Shown one piece after another: positions 1 to 5,547 of a stretch of DNA of 8,410 nt (its first letter is position 1; each line of letters starts with the position of its first letter). The translations under genes were made by a program, and so were the position numbers. The notes beneath the pieces were generated by a model that was given only the letters and a program-made list of their open reading frames with translations, made no database searches and had not been told where the DNA came from. Source of the stretch: Candidatus Omnitrophota bacterium (lineage in GTDB: Bacteria > Omnitrophota > Gorgyraeia > JACOVV01). The stretch lies in contig JACOVV010000044.1 in NCBI GenBank assembly GCA_016177145.1, positions 1 through 8,410 of the forward strand, given 5' to 3'.

Positions 1-18
1 CTGCAGGATATTTCTCAG

Positions 19-1356
19 CTACTTTTGCGTCTCTTCTTTCTTCCCCTCTAATCCTTTAAGCCGGCTTTTGACCGCGGATTCCTGGCCATTCTCGGTTGGT
101 TCATAATATTTCCGCTTCTGTTTTAAATACTCCTGATCCACGTAGTGCCCCTCATAATCGTGCGCGTATTTATATCCTTGTCCGTCTCCTAGTTTCTTAG
201 CCCCGTGGTAACTGGCATCCCGCAAATGCTCCGGCACTTCCAATAATCTTCCTTCTTCCACATCCTTCCATGCCCGTTCGATCCCCAGATAAGAAGCGTT
301 GCTCTTCGGCGCGCAGGCGATGTACACGACCGCCTGCGCTAGAGGGATTCTTGCTTCAGGCATTCCGACAAACTCCGAAACCTGCAGGGCGGCGTTGGCG
401 ACGACCAATGCCTGCGGATCGGCGTTGCCGACATCTTCCGCCGCGCAGATCACAATTCGACGAGCGATAAATCGAGGGTCTTCCCCCGCATAGAGCATTT
501 TCGCTAACCAATACAATGCCGCGTCCGGATCCGAACCGCGCATGCTTTTGATGAAAGCGGAGATCGTATCGTAGTGGGAATCGTCTTCCCGGTCATAGAC
601 CACCTGTTTTTTCTGGATAGATTCTTCGGCAACGGCCGTTGTGATTTCGATGATGCCTTCCTTGTTCGGCGCCGTGGTCAACACTGCAATTTCTAAAGCA
701 TTCAGCGCTCGCCGAGCATCACCATCGCTGACCTTTGCCCAGTGTTCCAAGAGGTCATCACCGATTTTTAATTTCATCCTCCCCAACCCACGCTCGGAAT
801 CTTTGACCGCCGTCTTTAGGATGAATACGATATCTTTCTCCGCGAGCGGCCTAAACTCTAAGACGAGTGAGCGGGATAACAGCGGCGAGACGATTGAGAA
901 AAAGGGATTGAGCGTCGTCGCTCCGATTAAAATCACGTCGCCCGATTCCACTTCCGGCATCAACACATCCTGCTGGGCGCGGTTGAAACGGTGGATTTCA
1001 TCGATAAAAATAATCGTCTGTTTTCCGTCGAGCTGTTTTTGTTTCTTTGCCGCGTCCAGAAGTTTTCTCAGCTCCGCGACATTGGATGAGACCGCGTTAA
1101 TCTGTTGAAAACGCGCCTGCGTGACTCGGCCAATCACTTCCGCCAGCGTCGTCTTCCCCGTCCCCGGAGGGCCATACAAAATCACCGAGCTCAACCGCCC
1201 CGCGGCGATCGCCCGACGCAATAATTTTCCTTCGCCCAGGATCGGTTCCTGTCCAACGATCTCATCCAGCGTCCTCGGCCGCATCCGAAACGCCAGCGGC
1301 TCCGCACCAGAGCGTTTCTTTCTTTCAGAAGTCTCGAACAAATCTGTGGACGCCAT
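19..1356 (-). CDS. rarA: Replication-associated recombination protein A (RarA/MgsA), AAA+ ATPase
   Basis: RarA is a cytoplasmic clamp-loader-like AAA+ ATPase that acts at stalled or gapped replication forks. The 445-residue protein has the usual family length. Visible motifs are Walker A GPPGTGKT (residues 62-69), Walker B IIFIDEIHRF (115-124), sensor 1 GATTLNP (145-151), an arginine-finger-type LLSRS (159-163) and the sensor 2 segment GDARRALNALE (212-222). The C-terminal half matches the RarA tetramerisation domain: MLYAGEDPRFIARRIVICAAEDVG around 287-310, then YLGIERAW and GYKYAHDYEGHY near 394-405. Sensor 1 has Leu where I recall Glu in the E. coli form (GATTENP), and this position varies in the family. 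The ATG at 1356 gives the expected N-terminus (PLAFRMRPRTLDEIVGQ), although no Shine-Dalgarno is visible. The gene lies 33 nt after parB on the same strand and is probably co-transcribed. The tail after residue 420 is charged and poorly conserved. Identification is confident. Confidence 0.96.
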   Translation of the reverse strand: MASTDLFETSERKKRSGAEPLAFRMRPRTLDEIVGQEPILGEGKLLRRAIAAGRLSSVILYGPPGTGKTTLAEVIGRVTQARFQQINAVSSNVAELRKLLDAAKKQKQLDGKQTIIFIDEIHRFNRAQQDVLMPEVESGDVILIGATTLNPFFSIVSPLLSRSLVLEFRPLAEKDIVFILKTAVKDSERGLGRMKLKIGDDLLEHWAKVSDGDARRALNALEIAVLTTAPNKEGIIEITTAVAEESIQKKQVVYDREDDSHYDTISAFIKSMRGSDPDAALYWLAKMLYAGEDPRFIARRIVICAAEDVGNADPQALVVANAALQVSEFVGMPEARIPLAQAVVYIACAPKSNASYLGIERAWKDVEEGRLLEVPEHLRDASYHGAKKLGDGQGYKYAHDYEGHYVDQEYLKQKRKYYEPTENGQESAVKSRLKGLEGKKEETQK

Positions 1357-1389
1357 TTTTATTATTATTCACCGCGGAACACACGGAGG

Positions 1390-2346
1390 TTACATTACTT
1401 CTTTCGTAATTCTCTCAAAATCATCCAACGAATAAAACTCGACGATGATTCTTCCGCCAACGCGGGCGGTTTCGATTTTCACTTTAGTGCCGAAACGCTT
1501 GCTTAATTTTTCTTCCATTTCCAAAAGATGCGGATCGTCCGGCGAGAGGTAATTTTTTCTCCGACGCTGCTTGGCCGCTTTGGGCGCGACCGGCGCCGCC
1601 CACCGTTCGGCCTGACGCACGGTAAGGTTCTCGCGAATAATTCTTCGCGCCAGTTCCAATTGCGCTGTCTCCTCTTTCACCATGAGAATCGCCCGCGCGT
1701 GTCCTGCCTGTAGTTTTCCTTCCAAAAGGTATTGCTGGATCTCTTGCGGTAGTGATAATAGACGAATCGCGTTAGCGACGGTGGCACGGTCCTTGCCGAC
1801 CTTTTGTCCGATCTGTTCCTGCGTCATCGCGAACTCGACTGAAAGCCGCTGATACGCTTTCCCTTCTTCAATCGGATTGAGGTTTTCTCTCTGGATATTC
1901 TCGATGAGCGCAATCTCTAGCGCTTCGCCATCAGAAACATTTCGGATAACAACTGGAATTTTTTCAAGCCCCGCCTGCTGTGCCGCTAAAAATCGCCGCT
2001 CTCCGGCAATTAACTCATACTCCCCGCTACTTTCTGTTTTTCGAACAACAATCGGTTGAATCACTCCCTTTTCTTTGATGGATGCTGATAATTCTCTAAT
2101 ACTCTCTGGATTAAATAAGGTTCGCGGCTGGTGTTTTCCGGTCTTTATCTGGCCTACCTCTAACCACCGGAACCCTTCTTTCGGCAACGGCTCCTCTTGT
2201 TGCGAAAGAGCTTTTGCCAATGCTTCCCTTTGTGGAGGCAATTCCAAAGAAGCCAAACCCGTTTCTCCAGCAAGAATTGTCACTTCCGGCAGGTCACGAA
2301 TGAGCGCTTTGAGACCTCGACCAAGACTTTTTCTCTCTTCAGACAT
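1390..2346 (-). CDS. parB: Chromosome-partitioning protein ParB (Spo0J family)
   Basis: ParB binds parS sites, spreads along nearby DNA as a CTP-dependent clamp, loads SMC and stimulates ParA. The 318-residue protein shows the family layout. The N-terminal ParA-contacting peptide is SLGRGLKALI (residues 7-16), followed by a variable acidic linker. The ParB/Srx nucleotide-binding domain spans about 59-160, with HQPR (72-75), GERR (115-118) and ENIQREN (149-155), the boxes that bind CTP in this family. The helix-turn-helix is about 174-198 (MTQEQIGQKVGKDRATVANAIRLL), and a C-terminal dimerisation domain follows (275-318). The basic stretch KQRRRKNY (259-266) links DNA-binding and dimer domains. 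The gene begins 20 nt after parA and is preceded by one of the few clear ribosome-binding sites here, so the two are an operon. Its likely targets are the parS sites within parA. Confidence 0.97.
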   Translation of the reverse strand: MSEERKSLGRGLKALIRDLPEVTILAGETGLASLELPPQREALAKALSQQEEPLPKEGFRWLEVGQIKTGKHQPRTLFNPESIRELSASIKEKGVIQPIVVRKTESSGEYELIAGERRFLAAQQAGLEKIPVVIRNVSDGEALEIALIENIQRENLNPIEEGKAYQRLSVEFAMTQEQIGQKVGKDRATVANAIRLLSLPQEIQQYLLEGKLQAGHARAILMVKEETAQLELARRIIRENLTVRQAERWAAPVAPKAAKQRRRKNYLSPDDPHLLEMEEKLSKRFGTKVKIETARVGGRIIVEFYSLDDFERITKEVM

Positions 2347-2351
2347 TGTAA

Positions 2352-2357
2352 CCCCCT
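2352..2357 (-). promoter_or_regulatory. Ribosome-binding site of parB
   Basis: The minus strand reads AGGGGG ending 5 nt before the parB ATG at 2346, within the 20-nt parA-parB gap. It supports that start codon and translation of parB independent of parA. It is notable because rarA, parA, mnmG, rnpA and rpmH show no comparable Shine-Dalgarno. Confidence 0.6.
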
Positions 2358-2366
2358 TTTGATAAA

Positions 2367-3353
2367 TTAGTTATGACTATTTATAACCCCTTCTGGAGGG
2401 ATTCTAAAAACTGAATCTGTTTCACGTGAAACTATATTCTGTGAAGGAGCTTTTATTTCTTGATTTATACTCGTTTCTGCAGACTGTTCCAGACTTGATG
2501 TTTCATGTGGAACAATCGTCTCATTCCCTAATACTTTCTGCGCTTGAGTTTTTTCCGTTAACTGCTCTCTGGCGCTCTTGGTATCACACGGTTCATTTTT
2601 CTTCAAAAACTCAATTGCAAGTTCCTTATATTTAATTGAGCCCTGTGAATGTTTGTCGTGAAACCATATCGGTTTCCCAAAACTGGGGGCTTCGCTCAGT
2701 TTGACGCTTCGTGGGATCACGGATTCATAGACTTTACCAGGCAAGAATTCTTTTACCTCTTTAATGACTTCCTGAGTTAAGTTGGTCCTAAAATCGGCCA
2801 TCGTCATCACAATCCCTTCGATCTGCAAGGAGCGGTTGATGCTTTTTTGAACCATTTGGATGGTGGTCATGAGCTGTCCAAGCCCTTCAAGCGCGTAATA
2901 TTCACACTGTAGCGGGATAATGAGTGAAGAAGAAGCGCAGAGAGCATTGAGCGTCAGTAAACCTAATGAAGGGGGACTGTCAATGAAGATGTAATCATAT
3001 TGTCCAGATAATCTATCTAGAGCATCCTTTAGTTTAAATTCTCTCCCAATTTCACTGACCAGCTCTACTTCAGCGCCAATAAGATCGGTGTTACTGGGAA
3101 CCAAGGACAAATTTTCTACAGCGGTCAGCGTGATAACCTCTACCGCTTCAGCTTTCCCAATGAGAAGATCGTAGCTCGTCTTCTGAAGATTTGTCTTATC
3201 AATTCCTAAGCCGCTGGTGGTATTTCCTTGCGGGTCCAAATCAACGAGAAGGATTTTCTTTTTTTCGAGAGCGAGAAAGGTGGAGAGGTTGATTGCCGTC
3301 GTCGTTTTTCCAACTCCCCCTTTTTGGTTGCAGACAACGATAATCTTTGCCAT
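2367..3353 (-). CDS. parA: Chromosome-partitioning ATPase ParA (Soj family) with a C-terminal extension carrying parS sites
   Basis: ParA is a deviant-Walker ATPase that binds nucleoid DNA as an ATP dimer and moves ParB-parS complexes. The sequence shows the signature-lysine Walker A KGGVGKTTT (residues 11-19), LLVDLDPQGNTTSGLG (35-50) with catalytic-type Asp38/Asp40, Walker B-like YIFIDSPPSLGLLTLNAL (121-138), and the conserved region PRSVKLSEAPSFGKPI (214-229). The conserved fold ends near residue 252 (YKELAIEFLKKN). The total of 328 exceeds the usual 250-270 by a polar tail of about 75 residues without recognisable domain. The DNA for that tail holds two parS-like palindromes, so it may be kept partly as a ParB landing site. 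The ATG at 3353 gives the normal N-terminus (MAKIIVVCNQKGG). No Shine-Dalgarno is present, and a promoter lies almost on the start codon. parB follows after 20 nt. Confidence 0.97.
   Translation of the reverse strand: MAKIIVVCNQKGGVGKTTTAINLSTFLALEKKKILLVDLDPQGNTTSGLGIDKTNLQKTSYDLLIGKAEAVEVITLTAVENLSLVPSNTDLIGAEVELVSEIGREFKLKDALDRLSGQYDYIFIDSPPSLGLLTLNALCASSSLIIPLQCEYYALEGLGQLMTTIQMVQKSINRSLQIEGIVMTMADFRTNLTQEVIKEVKEFLPGKVYESVIPRSVKLSEAPSFGKPIWFHDKHSQGSIKYKELAIEFLKKNEPCDTKSAREQLTEKTQAQKVLGNETIVPHETSSLEQSAETSINQEIKAPSQNIVSRETDSVFRIPPEGVINSHN
2418..2433. promoter_or_regulatory. parS centromere site 1 (15/16 match)
   Basis: TGTTTCACGTGAAACT matches the widely conserved parS consensus TGTTTCACGTGAAACA at 15 of 16 positions, with a perfect 14-bp palindromic core. 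It lies inside the 3' end of parA, coding for residues 307-312 of the ParA tail, and is about 70 bp from parB. Chromosomal parS sites cluster near oriC, which fits the dnaA end of this window. ParB is expected to load here. Confidence 0.93.
2499..2514. promoter_or_regulatory. parS centromere site 2 (14/16 match)
   Basis: TGTTTCATGTGGAACA matches the parS consensus at 14 of 16 positions; the two changes are in the inner and right half (C to T, A to G). It lies 65 bp from site 1, also in the ParA tail coding region (residues 280-285, IVPHET). Two close sites in one non-conserved tail are unlikely to be chance. It is probably a weaker ParB site. Confidence 0.75.
2650..2665. promoter_or_regulatory. 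Possible degenerate third parS-like site
   Basis: TGTTTGTCGTGAAACC differs from the parS consensus at three positions (13/16) and keeps one intact half (GTGAAAC). It codes for WFHDKH (residues 230-235), in the conserved body of ParA rather than the tail, so protein constraint could also explain it. ParB binding is uncertain. Confidence 0.3.
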
Positions 3354-3361
3354 TAACAGTT

Positions 3362-3389
3362 AGTATACCGCTGTATTGGAAATTTTCAA
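3362..3389 (-). promoter_or_regulatory. Putative sigma-70-type promoter of parA-parB
   Basis: On the minus strand a -35 TTGAAA (3384-3389), a 16-bp spacer and a -10 TATACT (3362-3367) each match the consensus at 5 of 6. The -10 ends only 8 nt before the parA ATG at 3353, so transcription should begin 1-3 nt from the start codon, giving a leaderless mRNA. This agrees with the lack of a Shine-Dalgarno. The promoter sits in the 120-bp AT-rich gap (3354-3473) between mnmG and parA, where I see nothing else convincing. AT-richness makes a chance match possible. Confidence 0.5.
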
Positions 3390-3473
3390 GAAAAAAGAAG
3401 TTTTTTGTATTTTATCGTAACTTGTCTATTCAAAACATGTTAAAACATATCCATACTTATGGTATATTTTTAT

Positions 3474-5339
3474 CTATAGTTTCCTTTGCTCCAACCTCAC
3501 TAACAACAACGAGATGTCGCATGGAGTAATTCCGGAAATGCGCGAGGCCTGGCCGATGGAGAGGGGACGAACGCGGTTCAGTTTTTCCTGCGCTTCCCGG
3601 CGGAGGCCTTTGATATCGAAAGAAAATTCGGCGGGAAATTTTTTCTCTTCCAGTTTTTTAAACCGCTCGACCAGCGCCTCTTCTCGCCGGATATATCCTT
3701 CGTACTTGATCTCTGTTTCGACTTGCAGCTTCACATCCTCGTCGGGCTCAAAAAGGGGACTGTCCCCGCGGGGGACTGTTCCCTGAACCTTCGGTGCTTG
3801 CTTTATTAAATCATCGTAGCGGACTTCGGGCCGCCGCAAGAGTTGGGCGAGCGGTCCTTCATCGGTATGCGTAGTCGATAAAAAATAAATTCTCTCTTTT
3901 ACTTTCTCCCATTTCTTGCGGCGCTGTTCATAAAATGCCGGCGGCACTAATCCTATATCAACGCCGTATTTCATCAACCGCTGATCCGCGTTATCTTGAC
4001 GCAAAAGAAGGCGATGTTCGGCGCGTGAAGTAAATAAGCGGTACGGTTCGTCCACTCCTTTGGTCACTAAGTCATCGATCATCACCCCGATGTACGCTTC
4101 GGAGCGGCCCAGGATGAGCGGTGGGTTCCCTCGTAATTTTAATGCGGCATTGATTCCGGCGATCAACCCTTGCGCGCCGGCTTCCTCATAACCGGAAGTT
4201 CCATTGATCTGGCCGGCATGAAATAACCCATCAATCAGTTTCGTCTCCAGACTGGGCCAGAGCTGGGTAGGGGGGGCAAAATCGTATTCCACAGCGTAGC
4301 CGAACCGCATGATCTCAGAATGCTCTAATCCTTTGATAGTCTTAAGGATAGCTATCTGTATATCCTGTGGAAGAGATGTGGATAACCCATTAATGTAGAC
4401 TTCCTCGGTGTTATATCCTTCCGGCTCTAAGAATAACTGATGGCGTGTTTTGTCGCGAAACCGGTTCACCTTATCTTCAATGGAGGGGCAATACCGTGGA
4501 CCGACTCCCTGGATTTGACCGTTATACATCGGCGCCCGGTGGGTGTTGGCGCGGATCAATTGGTGCGTCTCCTCACTGGTGTAAGTACCATGGCAATTGA
4601 TCTGCGGCTGCGTTAATTTTTCGGTGGAGTAGGAGAAGGGTTGTGGAGGATTATCCGGGGGATGGATTTCTAATCCTTCATACTGAATCGTTCTTCGGTT
4701 GACCCTCGGCGGCGTTCCCGTTTTTAACCGGCCGATCTGGATTCCCAGCTTTTCAAGGCTTGCTGTCAAGCCGACGGCCGCTTGCTCGCCGAACCGTCCG
4801 CTCTGGATCTTGGCCTCGCCGACATGGATCAACCCTTTTAAAAATGTTCCGGTCGTCACGATAACGATCTTACAGAGAAATTCGATCCCGGTCGTTGTCA
4901 AAACGCCGCGGATCTGTTTCCTTCCGCCGGCGCCCTGCTCCGCCAAAATTTCCAGCGCCTGTTGTTGTTTGACGTCTAAGTTTTTCTGCAGTTCAACGAC
5001 GTGTTTGTACCGGAACTGGTAGGCCTTCTTATCGCACTGCGCGCGGGGAGCCCAAACAGCAGGGCCTCTGGAGGTATTGAGCATTTTGAAATGGATACCG
5101 GTTTGATCCGTGACTTTGGCCATTTCACCGCCGAGAGAGTCCATTTCGCGGACCAAGTGTCCTTTGCCCAGCCCGCCGATGGCCGGATTACACGACATCT
5201 GCGCGATTGTATCGAGATTCATCGTCAACAGAAGAGTCGAGACCCCCATCCGGCTGGCGGCCAATGCCGCTTCACACCCGGCATGACCGGCGCCGATAAC
5301 GATACAATCGTAGGCCTTGTCGAAACGATAGGTTTGCAT
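3474..5339 (-). CDS. mnmG: tRNA U34 carboxymethylaminomethyl synthesis enzyme MnmG (GidA), with an in-frame repeat insertion
   Basis: MnmG is the FAD-dependent partner of MnmE that installs the (carboxymethyl)aminomethyl group on wobble uridine 34 of certain tRNAs. The 621-residue protein has full family length. It shows the FAD-binding Rossmann motif VIGAGHAGCEAA (14-25), the signature SCNPAIGGLGKGHLVREMDSLGG (49-71), TSRGPAVWAPRAQCD (89-103), GTFLKG (164-169) and GPRYCPSIEDKV (280-291) with the family's reactive Cys at 284. The C-terminal helical domain, which docks MnmE and tRNA, ends with SIGQASRISGITP (597-609). Residues 520-530 (GTVPRGDSPLF) are encoded by a palindromic repeat and look like an extra in-frame segment before the conserved KYEGYI block. 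The ATG at 5339 gives the normal N-terminus but has no Shine-Dalgarno; a heptamer repeat fills that space. jag ends 4 nt upstream. The usual neighbours mnmE and rsmG are absent. Confidence 0.97.
   Translation of the reverse strand: MQTYRFDKAYDCIVIGAGHAGCEAALAASRMGVSTLLLTMNLDTIAQMSCNPAIGGLGKGHLVREMDSLGGEMAKVTDQTGIHFKMLNTSRGPAVWAPRAQCDKKAYQFRYKHVVELQKNLDVKQQQALEILAEQGAGGRKQIRGVLTTTGIEFLCKIVIVTTGTFLKGLIHVGEAKIQSGRFGEQAAVGLTASLEKLGIQIGRLKTGTPPRVNRRTIQYEGLEIHPPDNPPQPFSYSTEKLTQPQINCHGTYTSEETHQLIRANTHRAPMYNGQIQGVGPRYCPSIEDKVNRFRDKTRHQLFLEPEGYNTEEVYINGLSTSLPQDIQIAILKTIKGLEHSEIMRFGYAVEYDFAPPTQLWPSLETKLIDGLFHAGQINGTSGYEEAGAQGLIAGINAALKLRGNPPLILGRSEAYIGVMIDDLVTKGVDEPYRLFTSRAEHRLLLRQDNADQRLMKYGVDIGLVPPAFYEQRRKKWEKVKERIYFLSTTHTDEGPLAQLLRRPEVRYDDLIKQAPKVQGTVPRGDSPLFEPDEDVKLQVETEIKYEGYIRREEALVERFKKLEEKKFPAEFSFDIKGLRREAQEKLNRVRPLSIGQASRISGITPCDISLLLVRLEQRKL
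3755..3783. repeat. REP-like palindromic repeat (two GGGGACTGTYCCC units) within mnmG
   Basis: Two 13-bp near-identical units, GGGGACTGTCCCC (3755-3767) and GGGGACTGTTCCC (3771-3783), are separated by GCG. The first is a perfect hairpin with 6-bp arms around one base; the second has a single mismatch. The middle of the element (3762-3776) is also self-complementary. Together with a few flanking bases (3750-3782) it is 33 nt, a multiple of three, and is read through as GTVPRGDSPLF in MnmG. From memory, GGGGACAGTCCCC-type palindromes are dispersed in several bacterial genomes; I could not check copy number here. Confidence 0.7.
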
Positions 5340-5359
5340 CGAACTACGAACTACGAACT
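5340..5359. repeat. 7-bp tandem repeat (CGAACTA x 2.9) at the jag-mnmG junction
   Basis: The plus strand reads CGAACTA CGAACTA CGAACT at 5340-5346, 5347-5353 and 5354-5359. Read on the coding (minus) strand it supplies the last codons and stop of the shortened jag and the bases immediately before the mnmG ATG. It therefore lies exactly at the point where Jag is truncated and where an mnmG ribosome-binding site would be expected. Confidence 0.8.
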
Positions 5360-5547
5360 GTTCCTTTGATGGTGACTCGGACTTTGACCGGCTTGGCCCC
5401 CCTCATGCCGAAGAGCCCCCGTTGTTCCTCGGAGAGAACGCGGACGCTGACCTGATCTTTTTTAACGCCTAAATGCTTCAACGCGGCGTCAATGGCTTCT
5501 TCTGTCGTTGCCGCTTCGATTTCAACGCTCTTGTTTGCTTTTCTCAC
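5344..5547 (-). CDS. jag: Jag/KhpB N-terminal (Jag_N) domain protein, lacking KH and R3H domains
   Basis: Full-length Jag (KhpB/EloR) is an RNA-binding protein of more than 200 residues with Jag_N, KH and R3H domains, usually encoded next to yidC. This 67-residue product contains only Jag_N: KSVEIEAATTEEAIDAALKHLGV (residues 6-28), then VRVLSEEQRGLFGMRGAKPVKVRVTIKG (35-62), which includes the typical GLFG..GAKPAKVRV-like segment. It ends GTVRSS at a TAG formed by the heptamer repeat, and mnmG begins 4 nt later, so no room remains for KH or R3H. The GTG start at 5547 overlaps the yidC stop by 4 bp (GTGA) and has GAGGA 4 nt upstream. An ATG-initiated in-frame extension to 5739 is open but lies wholly inside yidC. 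The product may be a remnant or a stand-alone domain; RNA binding is not expected from what remains. Confidence 0.85.
   Translation of the reverse strand: MRKANKSVEIEAATTEEAIDAALKHLGVKKDQVSVRVLSEEQRGLFGMRGAKPVKVRVTIKGTVRSS

Noticed and set aside
641..1108. 155-codon plus-strand ORF
   Set aside because: It is antisense to the conserved RarA ATPase domain, shows no protein-like motifs and has no ribosome-binding site, so it is a shadow ORF.
3451..3462. CCATA-CT-TATGG hairpin after mnmG as a terminator
   Set aside because: The stem is only 5 AT-rich base pairs and no proper U-tract follows, so I cannot support a terminator.
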